A stretch of 64,000 nucleotides of DNA from Tupaia tana (GCA_026018925.1 JAKSZU010000009.1:81249090-81313089), one strand, 5' to 3'; shown: positions 10,460-23,580, numbered from the stretch's first letter. Translations and numbers: made by a program. The notes: generated by a model not told the origin, from the letters alone.

Positions 10460-10720
10460 TTTCTTTTTTTAAAAGCTTTTTGCCATAAGGTGCATGTGCT
10501 TGCCAGAGAGAGACTGAGACAGTTAAAGGGAAAATGAGAAATCACCACTCAAGGGGGATGGCCATGCTGCAATCCCTTCTCCTCCATTCTCCTCCTGGGA
10601 TTCTTGGTATGTATACACACGTGCCTAGTGTGATTTTCAAGCTGCCAGGTCTGGGACTTGAGCCTAAATTAGCCATGTGGGAGTCCAACACCTTAACCAC
10701 TATGCCACTTGCTGGTCCCC
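10460..10720 (-). mobile_element. SINE-A' copy
   Basis: Minus-strand; TTTTTGCCATAAGGTGCATG end, head at 10660-10720 ending CTTGCTGGTCCCC. Clearly diverged. Confidence 0.8.
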
Positions 10721-10741
10721 ATATTTGTTTTTCTTTATTAA

Positions 10742-10965
10742 AGTGTGTACATGCATGAGTGAGAAAGAGATGAGATGAACACCTTCTGTAGGGTCTGGTC
10801 AACACCACGATCTCTTTCCTCCAGTTTCCAGCCCAATAGATCCTGGGCACTCACATGCATGCTCACTCAGTATCTTTCAAGGTGAATAGGTCAGGGATTT
10901 GAACAGTGGTCACTATATGGGATACAGCTTATCTTGAGCAGAGCATTATCATTGCTCCAGTAAGT
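10742..10965 (-). mobile_element. Old SINE, C/D-like
   Basis: GTGTACATGCATGAGTGAGA at one end and a weak tRNA-like head around 10880-10960 on the minus strand. Assigned by position of the blocks only. Confidence 0.45.
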
Positions 10966-11109
10966 CAGATCTATTTTACGATTTTTAAAAAAGAAAGGTT
11001 GGAGAGTAACATTAGGAACCAGTTTTCACTTTTTAATTTATTCAATTATGTATTGTCTGAATTTGTGGCAGCAAGCATGTATAGTTTTTATTGTTTTTTG
11101 TTTGTTTGT

Positions 11110-11365
11110 TTGTTTTTAGGTTTTTGCTATAGGGTGTGTGCGCTTGCTGGAAAGACAGACAGAGACAGAGAGACAGAAAGCGAGAAATCACCGCCCAAGG
11201 GGGATGGCCATGCCGCAATCCCTTCTTCTCCATTCTCCTCTTGGGATCTTGGGCACACATGCACACGCACTCGGCGTGAGTTTAAGCCATCGGGTCTGGG
11301 ACTTGAACCGCGGTCGACTACGTGGGAGTCCAGCGACATAGCCATTACGCCAACTGCTGGTCCTA
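11110..11365 (-). mobile_element. SINE-A copy
   Basis: Well preserved minus-strand SINE-A (GGTCGACTACGTGGGAGTCC retained). T-rich tail interrupted by G as (TTTG)n at 11095-11117. Confidence 0.9.
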
Positions 11366-11455
11366 TAGCTTTTTATTTTTTATTTTTTTTATACAGGTCT
11401 TAAGCAGAGCAGAGTGTGTCTCTCTATTTCATTCCTGGTATGTTCTAACATTTTT

Positions 11456-11715
11456 TTGGGGGAGAGGTTTTTGTTATAGGGCACGTGCGCTCGCCAGACA
11501 GACAGAGAGAGACATAGAGACAGAAAGCGAGAAATCACCCCCCAGAGGGGATGGTCACGCCGCAATCCCTTCTCCTCCATTCTCCTCTCGGGATCTTGGG
11601 CACGCACGAACACGCGCCTGGCGTGAGTTGTAAGCCACCGGGTCCAGGACGCGAACCGCGGTCGACTACGTGGGAGTCCAGCGACATAGCCATTACGCTA
11701 ACTGTTGGTTCCCCA
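11456..11715 (-). mobile_element. SINE-A copy, GCG B-box subtype
   Basis: Flanked by TTCTAACATTTTT at 11443-11455 and 11716-11728. Belongs to the subtype with GGGAACC start, B box reading GGTTCGCGTCC and TTACAACTCACG after the head. Confidence 0.93.
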
Positions 11716-11842
11716 TTCTAACATTTTTAAAAATTTCTTATTTACATTTAATTGTTGTGCATCTTGATAACATACAATATGATTTTCCAAGGTGTGCATG
11801 CAGTGCATGGTAATCAAATTAAAGATACACCATATATATAAT

Positions 11843-12272
11843 TTTCTTTTTCTTGTTATTTGCTCTAGGGAGTGTGTGCTCATCAGAGAGAGAAAAAGGA
11901 GGGAGAGAAAGTGGGAAAGTACCCTCTGGGGCCAGTAGGTGGCTTGGTGGTTAAGGTGCTGGATTCTCTCATGATTAACTGTGGTTTGAGTTCCAGATCC
12001 GACTTCTTGAAAATCACAAATAAATAGATAAATAAATAAATGTTTAAAAAAAGAAAGAGAGAGAGAAAGAGAAAGGAAGAAAGAAGGACCCCCTAGGGTC
12101 AGTGACCACTCTACAATCTCCTCTGCTCTATCCTCCTCTCAGGATTTTGGGCTTTTGGGCTCACATGCACATAAACCTGGTGTGTTTTTCAAGCTGTTGG
12201 ACTGAACTAGAACCTCACCATTGACCATATGGGATCCAGTCACTTTAATCATCCCACCACCTGGCTGGCCCC
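11843..12272 (-). mobile_element. SINE-C copy split by SINE-B
   Basis: Tail and GA-rich part at 11843-11929, body and head at 12089-12272, minus strand. A plus-strand SINE-B sits between. Confidence 0.7.
11930..12088 (+). mobile_element. SINE-B nested in SINE-C
   Basis: Head CCAGTAGGTGGCTTGGTGG, tail AAATAAATAGATAAATAAATAAA then A/GA-rich. Opposite orientation to its host SINE. Confidence 0.75.
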
Positions 12273-12974
12273 ATATATATCATTTTCAACAGAGAACTTT
12301 ACATTCTTAAATCTGTTAAATGTTTTTCCCCCGGGTCCCTCCTCCCTCCCACCTCTTAGGATACTCTTTGCCACCCTTTATGATCATCTCTCTTCTATAC
12401 CATTTCTGGTAAGTATACTTATACTTACTTACACTCACTTATACTAAGTATATATACCTTCCCTACATTATATCTTTTTAAAATTTATTATCATAATCTT
12501 TTTTATATTACATTGAAACACCTATATCCTTACAGTGTATTACATTTCTTTTTCCAGCACGATTACCAGGCATATCAGTCAAGACAAAGACATTACTATC
12601 CACATCATCATCATAATCAATAGCTTTTCATCATGTTTTTCAGATTTTTATTACTGTTATTATTATTTATTCTCTTTTTTAAAAACGTTCAATTACTATA
12701 TATCATTTGGCTTGTATAAAGAATTTACCCAACATGAAATACTTCTCAGACCAGTCCAATCCAGTTGAGAATACTATACATGTTACCATCAACAGGTAAT
12801 AAACTATTTCTGTGTCCCATTAATGTCAAGCCTCTCTATTTGTTCTCTTGCTATCCTTCTCTATACTCTTCCCTTCTCCCCCTGCCCCATTCCACACTGT
12901 CTTCAGCATCCATAACTATTTTCACTGCTTTTATGCCCTCCAATATTTTGATCTCTACCATAAAGTGTGGATAG

Positions 12975-13511
12975 TCAGTATATTAAGTAGATACATACAA
13001 TATCTTTCATATCCTGGCTTGCTTCATTCAGCAATTGGTCCTCCATATTTGACCACTTTCTACTGAATGTCAGGGTCTTGTTGTTTTTTATGGCTGAGTA
13101 GTAGTCCATAGAGTATATGTGCCACACTTTGTCCATCCATTCATCTGTTTGTGGACATTTAGGTTGGTTCCATGTCATAGCAATTGTGAATAATGCTGCA
13201 ATAAACATTGATGTGCAAGTGCTTTTCCAACTGAGCATTCTCTTGTCCTTTGGGTAGATTCCTAGAAGTGGGACTGCTGGATCGAATGGTAGTTCTATTT
13301 GTAGATCTTTGAGGAATCTCCATATTGTTTTCCACAGTGGTTGAACCAGTTTATATTCCCACCAACAGCGTAGGAGTGTTCCCCTTTCACCACATCCCCA
13401 CCAACACTTACCACTTTTTGTATTTTTAATCTTTGCCATTCTGAAAGGGGTTAGGTGGTATCTCATTGTGGTTTTAATCTGCATCTCCCTTATGATGAGG
13501 ATGTTGAACAT
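12975..13511 (-). pseudogene. L1-1 ORF2 C-terminal segment
   Basis: 178 open codons of the ORF2 C-terminal region: [54 protein letters not shown] and YYSAIKNN are family hallmarks. This domain lies after the reverse transcriptase and helps RNA binding. The upstream frame is broken. Confidence 0.85.
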
Positions 13512-14355
13512 TTCCTCATATGCTTCTTGGTTGTTTGTATGTCTTCTTTAGAGAGATATTTGTTCAGCTTATTTTCCCATCTTTTAATTGGGTTAATAAT
13601 TTTTTTTTCAGATAAGCCACTTGAGTTCTCTGTGTATTCTGGCTATCTGTCCCTTGTCTGAGGCATATTTGACAAAAACATTCTCCCGTTCTGAGGGTTG
13701 TTGATTCACACTTCTTACTGTGTCCTTTGCTGTGCAGAAACTTCTTAATCTGATGTAGTCCCACTTGTCCATTTTAGGGATTATTGCCTATGCTTTGGGA
13801 GTCTTATTTCAGAAGTCTTTGCCTACCCCAATGTCTCCCAGAGCTTCCCCAGTGTTTTCCACCAGTAGTTTTATAGTTTGAGGTCTTAGATTCAGATCTT
13901 TGATTCATTTTGGGTTGATTTTTGTTAATGGTGAAAGACGGGGATTCAGTTTCATCTTTCTGCAGGTAGATACCCAGTTTTCCCAGCACCACTTGCTAAA
14001 AAAGTTTTCCTTTTCCCAATGGATTGACTGGTATCCTTTTTCAAAAATCAGTTGGCTATAAGGTTTGGGGTTTATTTTTGGGGTCTCTATTCTATTCCAT
14101 TGATCCACATGTCTGTTTTTGTACCAATATTATGCTGTTTTGATTATCACAGCTGTATAGTATATCTTGGGGTCAGGGAGTGTTATGCCACCTACTCCAC
14201 TCTCCTTACACAAGATTGCTTTTGCAATACTAGGTCTTTTATGATTCCAGATAAATTCTATGATTGTCTTTTCTAGATCTGTGAAGAATGTCTCTGGTAT
14301 TTTTGTTGGAATTGCATTAAATACATAGATTAATTTGGGTAGAATTGCCATTTTT

Positions 14356-14612
14356 TTTTTGGAGAGGTTTTTGCTATAGGGCGCGTGCGCTCACCAGACA
14401 GACAGAGAGACAGAGAGACAGAAAGCGAAAAATCACCCCCCCCAGGGGGGATGGCCACGCTGAAATCCCTTCTCCTCCATTCTCCTCTCAGGAATCTTGG
14501 GCACGCACGCACATGCGCCCGGCGTGAGTTTAAGCCACCGGGCCTGGGACTCGAACCACGGTCGACTACGTGGGAATCCTGCGACATAGCCATTACGCTA
14601 ACTGCTGGTCTC
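14356..14612 (-). mobile_element. SINE-A copy in L1-1 ORF2
   Basis: Flanked by AGAATTGCCATTTTT at 14341-14355 and 14613-14627. The L1 frame would be continuous without it, so it inserted after L1-1. Confidence 0.95.
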
Positions 14613-14692
14613 AGAATTGCCATTTTTAATTCTTCCAATCCAGGAACATGAGATGTCCCTCCACTTTTTTTTATGTCCTTTTAAATATCTTT

Positions 14693-15058
14693 TTAAAGTT
14701 TTTCATAGTTTTCTCTGTAAAGGTCTTTGACTTCCTTAGTTAGGTTTATCCCTAGGTATCTTACACATTTTGTGCCTATGGTAAAAGGTATTCCTTTCTT
14801 CAACTCTACTTTGATCAACTTGTTGTTCATATATAGAAATGCTACAGATTTTTGGAGGTTGATTTTGTATCCTGCCACTTTACTGTATTCATTTGTTACT
14901 TTGAGAAGTTTTCTCATGGAAACCTTTGAGTCTTCTAAGTACACCATCATGTCATCTGCAAATAGAGATATTTTCAACTCTTTTTTTTTTTTTTTGCCTT
15001 TTTGAATTCCTTTTATATTGTTCTCATCTCCGATTGCATTAGCTAAGACTTCCAGCAC
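14693..15058 (-). pseudogene. L1-1 ORF2 reverse transcriptase segment
   Basis: 121 open codons including the catalytic FADD box and [34 protein letters not shown]. Part of broken L1-1 ORF2; a K-rich run ([10 protein letters not shown]) reflects a local slippage relative to L1-2. Confidence 0.85.
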
Positions 15059-16345
15059 TATATTAAAAAGGAGTGGAGAAAGTGGGTAGCCTTGTCTAGT
15101 ACCAGTTTTTAGTGGAAAAGCTTTTAGCTTTTCCCTATTCAGTATAATGTTAGCTGTAGGTTTTTCATAGATGGCTTTTATTGTGTTGAGAAATTATCTT
15201 TTTATATCAGTCTTACTGAGAGTCTTAATCATGAAAGGATGTTGTATTTTATCAAGTGCTTTCTCTGCATCAATTGAAATGATCATATGGTTTTTATCTT
15301 TCTTTCTGTTAATATGGTGTATTTATGGTCTTGCATACTTTGAACCACCCTTGCATCCCTGAGATAAAGCCTACCTGGTCGTGATGAATAATCTTTGTTA
15401 TATATTGTTGGATACGATTTGCAAGTATCTTGTTGAGTAGTTTTGCATCTATATTCATCAGAGATTTTGGTCTATAGTTTTCCTTTTTTTGTCATGTCCT
15501 TATCTGTTTTGGGAATGAAGATAATGGAGGCTTCATAAAATGAATTTGAAAGGTTTCCTTCTTTTTGGATCTTTAGAAATAGTTTGGGTATTTTCCTTAA
15601 AATTTTATAGAATTCAGAAGTGAAGCCATCCAGATCTGGGAATTCTTTGTTGGGAGGTTACTCATTACTGATTCAATCTCCTGGCTTGTTATGGGTCTAT
15701 TCAGGTTTTTTATGTCCTCCTGATTCTTGGTAAATTATATGCATCCAGGAATTTGTCCAATTCCTCCATGTTCTTTTGTTTGTTGGCATATAGTTGTTCA
15801 TAGTATATAGTTGTTCATAGTATCCTCTATCGATGTTTTTAATTTCTATTATTTCTGTTGTAATGTTGCCTATTTCATCACTTATTTGATTTATCTGGTT
15901 TCTTTCTTTTTTCTTCATCAGTCTAGTTAATGGTGTGTTGATCTTGTTAATCTTTTCAAAGAGCCAGCTTTTGCTTTCATTTATTTTCTGTATAGTTTGT
16001 TTATTTTCTATTTCATTTATTTCGGCTCAAATCTTTATGATTCCTTTACACCTGGCTTTATTTATGTATTTATTTTTTTGCTGTTGTTTTTCCAGTTCCC
16101 TGAGGCATGATGTTAGGTTGTCTATTTTCCACCTTCCCATTTTTTTCTTACGTGCACTAATTGCTATGAATTTCCCTCTTATGACTGCTTTTGCTGTGTC
16201 CCATAGATTATAGAAACTCATGTACTCATTAACATTTGTTTCCATAAATTTTTTTTATTTCTGACTTAATTTATTCAGTACTTAAGAAGTCATTCAGGAG
16301 TAGGTTGTTTAGTTTCCATGTGTTTGTTTATTTTCAAGGGTGTTT

Positions 16346-17400
16346 CTTGGAAGAAAAAATGATAAGTGTTAAGGGGGATGTGGTGAAAAAAGAACTCTTC
16401 TGGGACCAGCAGTTAGCATAATGGCTATGTCGCTGGACTCCCACGTAGTCGACTGCGGTTCGAGTCCCGGACCTGGTGGCTTAAACTCACGCCGGGCACG
16501 TGTGCGTGCGTGCCCAAGATCCCGAGAGGAGAATGGAGGAGAAGGGATTGCGGTGTGGCCATCCCGTCTGGGGGGTGATTTCTCGCTTTCTATCTCTCTG
16601 TCTCTCTCTGTCTGTCTGGCGAGTGCACGCGCCCTATAGTAAAAACCTCTCCAAAAAAAAGAAAAAGAAAAAGAAAAAGAACTCTTCTACATTGTTGGTG
16701 GAAATGTAAATTGGCCCAGTCACTGTGGAAAACAATATGGAGGATCCTCAATGACCTTCAAATAGAACTATCATATGATCTAGAAATTTCACTCCTGGGT
16801 ATCTACCCAAAGGACAGGAGAATGCTCAGTAGGAAAAACGCTTATACAACTATATTTATTGCAACATTATTCATGATTTGTAAGACATGGAACCAACCCA
16901 AATGTCCACAAACAGATGAATGGATTGAAAAAGTGTGATACATATACTCCATGGAATATTATTCAGCCATAAAAAACAACAAAGCCCTGGAATTTTATAG
17001 AAAGTGGACAAATATGGAAGATTTGTTGCTGAGTGAAGCAAGTCAGGCTATGAAAGAGAGAGACATTGTACGTCTCCACTTAACATATACTGACTGCACT
17101 CTGTGGTAGAGACTGAAAGACTGGAAGACATAAAAGCATTAAAAATTGTTATGAACACTAGAGAAAAAGTGGAAGGAGATTGTTGGAGGGAAAGAGTGCA
17201 GAAAAGGAAATTTTGGGGAAAAATATAGAGGTAAGATATTTGTGGGACACAGATATGGTTTATTATCTGTTGATGAGGATGTGTATAGTATTCTCAACTG
17301 GACATGAGGTATATATCATGCTGGGTAAAGTCTCTTTACAATCTAAATAATGTATAGTGATTGAATGTATAAATAATGATAATAATAATAATAATAATAA
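16346..17400 (+). mobile_element. 5'-truncated L1 on the plus strand, inside L1-1
   Basis: Starts within the ORF2 C-terminal region, continues through a 75-codon open piece (16711-16938), the L1 3' UTR (17100-17370) and ends in an AAT-rich tail (17377-17401). L1-1 ORF2 sequence lies on either side in the opposite orientation. Typical 5'-truncated insertion. I could not see a clean target duplication. Confidence 0.85.
16402..16673 (+). mobile_element. SINE-A copy in truncated L1
   Basis: Perfect 15-bp duplication AAAAAGAACTCTTCT at 16387-16401 and 16674-16688. Third level of nesting here: SINE in L1 in L1-1. Confidence 0.95.
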
Positions 17401-17402
17401 AA
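17376..17402 (+). repeat. (AAT)n tail microsatellite
   Basis: About eight ATA/AAT triplets forming the 3' tail of the truncated plus-strand L1. Confidence 0.9.
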
Positions 17403-18231
17403 TAAGATTAATATCAAGTTTAATTCCATCATTGTCAGAGAAGATGCTGGATATAGTTTCTATGCCTGTAAATCTATAAAGGCTTGATTTGTGTCTTATC
17501 ACATGGTCAGTCTTTGAAAAGGTTCCATGCTGGAGAGAGAAAAATATATATTTTGTGGTCTTAGGGTGGATGGTTCTATAGATGTCTGTCAAATCCATTT
17601 GATTTATAGAATCATTTAGGTCCTGCATCTCTCTATTTACTTTTTTTCTAGAATGTGTGTCTAAAGAAGATAATGAGGTGTTGATATCCCCAACAATTAC
17701 AGTGGTGCACCCTCTCTCTCCTTTCAGCTCCAGAAGTCTTTCCTTCATCTATTTAGTTGCTCCTGAGTTGGGTGTATAGATATTTATAGGCGTTATGTGT
17801 TCTCGCTGAATTAGCCCATTTACTAATATATAATACCTTTCTTTGTCTCTTCTTACAGTCTTTATCTTGAAGCCCATTTTGTCTGAAATCAATATTGCAA
17901 CTCAAGCCTTTTTTTTTAAATTTCCATTTGCATGGAATACCTTTTTTCAGCCCTTCACTTTTAGTCTATGTATATCTTTATCCATAAAGTGTGTTTCTTG
18001 TAGGCAACAGGTAGAGCGTTTCTGTTTTTTTTTTTTTTTTTTAAATCTATTCAGCCAGTCTGTGTCTCTTAATTGGAGGATTTAATACATTAACATTCAA
18101 TGTTATTATGGATATTTCTGGACCTCTTCCTATCATTAAGTGAGCCATTTTCTTCATTGTTTTTTGTTCTCTTATAACTGTCTGTCTGACTTTTTAGTTT
18201 TCCTGGTATAGCACTCCCTTCATAACCTCTT

Positions 18232-18504
18232 TTTTTTTTTTTTTTTTTTTTTTTGGAGAGGTTTTTGCTATAGGGCATGTGCGCTTGCCAGAAAGACAGA
18301 GAGAGACAGAGAGACAGAAAGTGAGAAATCATCCCCCAGGGGGGATGGCCACACCAGAATCCCTTCTCCTCCATTCTCCTCTTGGGATCTTCGGCACGCA
18401 TGCACAAGCGCCCAGTGTGAGTTTAAGCCACCGGATCTGGGACTCAAATCGCGGTCGACTACATGGGAGTCCAGCAACATAGCCATTACACTAACTGCTG
18501 GTCC
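18232..18504 (-). mobile_element. SINE-A copy in L1-1
   Basis: Perfect 18-bp duplication CTCCCTTCATAACCTCTT at 18214-18231 and 18505-18522, between ORF2 start and ORF1 end of L1-1. Confidence 0.95.
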
Positions 18505-18509
18505 CTCCC

Positions 18510-19128
18510 TTCATAACCTCTTGAAGAGCTGGTTTGGAGTTGATACATTCTTTCACGTTTAGTTTATCTGAGAATTTTTAAAATCTTTTTTCCCCTTTTG
18601 AAGAATAATCTTGCTGGGTATAGTATTCTTAGTTGAAATTGTTTTTCATTTAACACTTTGACTATATTTCCCCATTCTTTCCTTGCCTGCATTGTTTCCA
18701 AGGAAAGGTCCAACGTTAGCCTGATAGGATGACCTTTGTAAGTAACTTGACGTTTCCCTCTTGCCAATTTTAGTATATTGTCTTTGTCTGTGGTTTTGGC
18801 AAATTTGGCTATGATGTGCCTTGGAAAGGATCTTCTCAGGTTGATTCTACTCAGGATTCTGTTTATTTCTTGGGTCTGGATAATTGAATGCCTGTCTCTG
18901 TTTGGAAAATTTTCTTTCAGAATTTCCTGAAATAAATTATCAATGCCCTTAGTATTTTCTTCCCCTTCTTACTGATTATCCAGATGTTGGGGGTGCTTGA
19001 TGGTATCTAGTATTTCTCGGATATTATCCTCATTTTTCTTGGTTGTTTTCTCAATCTTTTTGATACTTTTTTCGACGTCAGAGGTTTTTTCTTCTACATT
19101 TGAGATTCGATCTTCTGTGTGATCTAAT
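18510..19128 (-). pseudogene. L1-1 ORF1, C-terminal two thirds
   Basis: Minus-strand ORF1 of L1-1: the CTD block (KEWGNIVKVLNEKQFQLRILYPARL at 18564-18767) and, further up, coiled-coil coding sequence to 19128. The remainder of the coiled coil resumes at 27906 on the far side of L1-2. Stops are present near the RNA-recognition part. Confidence 0.85.
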
Positions 19129-19493
19129 CTACTTTTAATACTTCCTTTTTTATTTTATTTTTTATATACATTCGATCACATTATTTAGCTTACAAAGTGA
19201 ACATTTCAATATGTGAACATTTCTCCCCAGTCCTGTTGATCAAAATATCTTCAACTGAAAACAACACACCGCCCCATCCCGTCAATGTTCTGTCTCCGTA
19301 TCCCTCCTCCAAATATCATTCCTTAGGCCCCACTCCTCCACACACACCACATCTGGCATTCACACCCATCTCTTGTGTTTGTACAACCTTTAGTCAGTTT
19401 CAGTCATAGAGTGCAGACACTCAGTATATATTAAGTGGGGACATGCAGTGTCTCTCCTTCATAGCCTGGCTTGCTTCACTCAGCAGTAAATCT

Positions 19494-19780
19494 TTTTTTT
19501 TTTTTTTTTTTTTTTTTTTTGGAGAGGTTTTTTTCACTATAGGGCGTGTGCGCTCGCCAGACAGACAGAGAGAGACATAGAGACAGAAAGCGAGAAATCA
19601 GCCCCCAGGGAGGATGGTCATGCCGCAATCCCTTCTCCTCCATTCTCCTCCCGGGATCTTGGGCACGCACGAACACGCGCCCGGTGTGAGTTTTAAGCCA
19701 CCAGGTCCGGGACGTGAACCATGTTCGACTATGTGGGAGTCCAGCGACATAGCCATTACACTAACTGCTGGTTCCCGAGC
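19494..19780 (-). mobile_element. SINE-A copy, GCG B-box subtype, in L1-2 3' region
   Basis: The L1 stretch AGCAGTAAATCTT is present on both sides (19480-19493 and 19779-19791). Head has GGTTCACGTCCCGG, close to the GGTTCGCGTCC subtype. Long T tract at 19493-19520. Confidence 0.93.
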
Positions 19781-20103
19781 AGTAAATCTTCCATATTCTT
19801 ACACTTTCTGTTAAAAGCCACGGTTTTGTTGTTTTTTTTTTTAATGGCTGAAGAGAATTCCATAGCGTATATGTGCCACAGTTGTTCAATCCATTCATTC
19901 ATACGGGAGCATTTGGGTTGGTTCCATGTCTTAGCAATCGTGAATAATGCCGCAATAAACATCAATGTGCAAGCACTTTTACAATGAAGAATTCTTCTGT
20001 CCTTTGGGTAGATACCGAGGAGTGGGATTGCTGGGTCATATGGCAGTTCGATTTGTAGATTTTTGAGGAATCTCCAAATTGTTCTCCACAGTGCCTGGAC
20101 CAA
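19756..20103 (-). pseudogene. L1-2 ORF2 C-terminal segment
   Basis: ORF2 end with [32 protein letters not shown] and TWNQPKCSRMNEWIEQLWHI; open over about 100 codons, then read out into the SINE. Confidence 0.8.
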
Positions 20104-20886
20104 TTTTCTTTCCCATCAGCAGTGTAAAAGAGTTCCCCTTTCACCACACCCCCACCAACACTTATCATTTTTTGTTTTTTTAATCTTAGACATTATGACT
20201 GGGGTTAGGTGGTATCTCAATGTTGTTTTGATCTGCATTTCCATTATGATGAGGGATGTTGACTATTTTTTCATATGCCTTTTGGCTATTTGTATGTCAT
20301 TTTTTTAGAGAGTTTTTCTTTTCAACTAATTTTCCCATCTTTTAATAGGGTTGATCATCTTTTTTCCAAACAGGGGCTTGAGTTCCTTGTGTATTCTGGT
20401 TATCAGTACCTTTTCTGATGCATAATTTACAAAAATATTTTCCCATTTTGAGGGCTGTCGATTCACACTAATTACTGTGACTTTTGCCATGCCGAAACTT
20501 CTTAGTCTGATGTAATCACACTTTTCTATTTTGGGGATTATCGACTATGCTTTGGGAGTCTTATTTAAGAATTCTTTGCCTACCCCAATGTCTCCCAGAG
20601 TTTCCCCAGTGTTTTCCAGGAGCAGTTTTATAGTTTGAGGTCTTAGATTTAGATCCTTGATCCACCTTGACTTGATTTTTGTCAAAGGTGAGAGGTAGAG
20701 GTTCAGATTCATCTTTCTGCAAGTGGAGATCCATTTTTGCCAGCACCATTTGCTGAAGAGGTTTTCCTTTTCCCACTAGATTGACTGGTACCCTTTGTCA
20801 AAAATCAGTTGGCTGTAGGTTTGGGAATATATTTCTGGGGACTCTATTCTGTTCCATTGGTCCACATGTCTGTTTCTGTTCCAGTA

Positions 20887-21460
20887 TCATGCTGTTTTGA
20901 TTACCACAGTTTTGTAGTATATTTTTGGGTCAGGGAGTGAGATGCCACCCACTCCACTCTTCTTGTGTAGAATTGCTTTGGAAATACAGGGTCTTTTATG
21001 ATTCCAGATGAATATTATGATTGTCTTTTCTAGATCTGTGAAGAATGTGTCTGGTACTTTGATTGGCATTGCATTAAATAGGTAGATTAATTTGGGTAGA
21101 ATTGCCATTTTGATTATATTAATTCTTCCAATCCAGGAACATGGGATGTCCTTCCACTTTTTTGTGTCATTTTCAATCTCTTTTTTTAGCTTCTCATAGT
21201 TTTCCTTGTGGAGGTCTTTAACTTCTTTGGTTAGATTTATCCCTAAATATCTTATACTTTTGGTGGCTCTGGTAAATGGAATAACCTTTTTCAGTTCTAT
21301 CTCAGTCTGCCTGTTATTCATATATAGAAATCCTATCGATTTCTATAAATTGATTTTATATCCTGCAACTTTACTGTAATCATGTATTACTTCCAGTAAT
21401 GTTTCCATGGAGACCATTGGGTCTTCTATGTATACAATCATGTCATCTGCAAATAGAGAG
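20887..21460 (-). pseudogene. L1-2 ORF2 reverse transcriptase 3' part
   Basis: 144 open codons (20887-21321) with [22 protein letters not shown] and [19 protein letters not shown]. Just upstream the catalytic block [10 protein letters not shown] is encoded near 21427-21459 in another frame, showing a frameshift. Confidence 0.85.
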
Positions 21461-21483
21461 AGTTTCACCTCTTCTTTTCCTAT

Positions 21484-22056
21484 TCAAATGCCTTTTATTT
21501 TTTCCTCTTTTCTGATTGCGTTTGCGAGGACTTCCAGTACTATATTAAAAAGGAGTGGAGAATGTGGGCATTTTTGTCTTGTTCCTATGTTTAGTGGGAA
21601 AGCTTTCAGTTTTTCTTCATTCAGGATGATGTTTGGTATGGGTTTTTCATAGGTGGCTTTTATTTTGTTGAGAAATGGCCCTTCTACGCCGATTTTGCTG
21701 AGAGTTTTGATCATGAAGGGATGCTGTATCTTATCAAATGCTTTTTCTGCATCAATTGATATGACCATATGGTTTTCATTTTTATTCCTGTTAATACAAT
21801 GTATTACATTTATGGTTTCGCGTAAGTTGAACCAACCTTGCATTCCTGGAATAAAGCCTACCTAATCATGGTGTATGATCTTTTTTATAAGTTGTTGGAT
21901 ACGATTTGCTAGTATCTTGTTGAGAATCTTTGTGTCTATATTCATCAGAGATAATGGTCTATAGTTTTCCTTCCTTGTCCTGCCCTTATCTGTTTTAAGG
22001 ATGAGGGTGTTAGAGGCTTCATAGAATGAATTAGGGAGAGATTCACCCTTGTGCAT
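21484..22056 (-). pseudogene. L1-2 ORF2 reverse transcriptase 5' part
   Basis: Fingers/palm region: [20 protein letters not shown] followed by [20 protein letters not shown], and upstream [20 protein letters not shown]. Two open pieces separated by a stop. Confidence 0.85.
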
Positions 22057-22166
22057 TTTTAGAAATAACTTGAGCAGAGTGGAGGTTAACTCTTCTTTGG
22101 AAGTTTTGTAGAATTCATAGGTGAATCCATCAGGGCCAGAGCTTTTCTTTGTTGGGAGGTTATTTA

Positions 22167-22742
22167 TTATGATTCAATCTCCTGGCTTGTTATGGGCCTG
22201 TTCAGACTTTCTATATTCTCCTGGCTCATTCTTGGTAGATTATATTTGTCCAGGAATTTGTCCATCTCATCCAGATTGTCTTGTTTCTTAGCATATAGAT
22301 GTTCAAAGTATCCTCTAATGATGTTTTGAATTTCTACTATATTTGTTGTTATATTATCAGCTTCATTGCAGGTTTGGTTCACCTGGTTCCTTTTTCTCTT
22401 CTTCTTAATAAGTCTCACTAGTGGTGTATTGATTTTGTTTATCCTTTTAAAGAACCACCTTTTACTTTCATTTATTTTCTGTATAGTACATTTATTTTCT
22501 ATTTTATTTATTTCTGTTTGGTTCTTTATTATTTCTTTTCTCCTGGAGTTTTTTGGATTTTTTTGCTGTTGCTTTTCCAATTCTCTAAGGCATGATGTTA
22601 GGTGATCTATTAGCCTTCTTTCCGTCTTCCTCTTATGTGCACTAATTGCTATGAACTTCCCTCTTATGACTGCTTTAGCAGTATTCCAAAGATTATGGAA
22701 ACTCGTGTCCTCATTGTCATTGGCCTTCATGAATCTTTTCAT
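22167..22742 (-). pseudogene. L1-2 ORF2 linker segment
   Basis: 191 open codons between endonuclease and reverse transcriptase; contains RKEIIKNQTEINKIENKCTI and FDKYNLPRMSQEN-type sequence. Longest open part of L1-2 ORF2. Confidence 0.8.
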
Positions 22743-22924
22743 TTCAATCGTTATTTCTTCAGTAGAAGTGGAGTCATTCAGGAGTAGGTTATTTAGTTTC
22801 CATCTATTTGGGTATCTTTTAGGATTTCTCTTAAAATTAGAATCAAGTTTAATTCCATCATGGTCGAAGAAGATGCTGGAAATAGTTTCTATGCCTCTGA
22901 ATCTGTAGAGGCTTGCTTTGTGCC

Positions 22925-23580
22925 CTATGATGTGGTCAATCTTCGAAAAAGATTCATGTTGGGGGGAGAAAAAATGTATCTCATGGTTTTTGGATGGAAA
23001 GTTCTATCGATGTCTGTTAAGTCCCTTTGATTTATTGTATCATTTAGATCCTTTATGTCTTTACCTATTTTTTGCCTAGATGATCTGTCCAGAGGGCATA
23101 GTGTAGTGTTTAGATCTCCAAAAATTAGTGTGTTGCAGTCTATCTCCCCTTTTAGATCTAACAGACTTTCCTTCACATATTTGGGTGCTCCTGTGTTAGG
23201 TGCATAGATATTTATAAGCATTATATCTTTTTGATCTATAGAGCCTTTTACTATGATATAGTGCCCTTCTTTGTCTCTTTGAGCAGTTTTTGTTTTAAAG
23301 CCTCTTTTGTCAGAAATTAGTATCGCAACTCCATCTCTTTTTTGGTTCCCATTTACATGGAAAACCTTTTTCCAATCCTTCACTTTCAGTCTATGTATGT
23401 CTTTCTCCATGAGGTGGGTTTCCTGTAGGCAACAGATAGAAGGTTTATGTTTTATCTATTCAGCCAGTCTGTGTCTCTTGATTGGAGAATTTAATCCATT
23501 AACATTCAGTGTTATTATAGATATTACCGGATCAGTCCTGATGTTTAAGTTGGTCATTGTCTTAGTTGCCTTTTATTTCT
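22925..23580 (-). pseudogene. L1-2 ORF2 endonuclease domain
   Basis: N-terminal APE-like endonuclease: LNVNGLNSPIKRHRLAEW-like start near 23500 (with an in-frame stop after LAE), CCLQETHL and KVFHVNGNQKRDGVAILISD, then GDLNTTLCPLDR. Catalytic residues N, E and D/N blocks of the family are recognisable. Broken near its start and end. Confidence 0.85.
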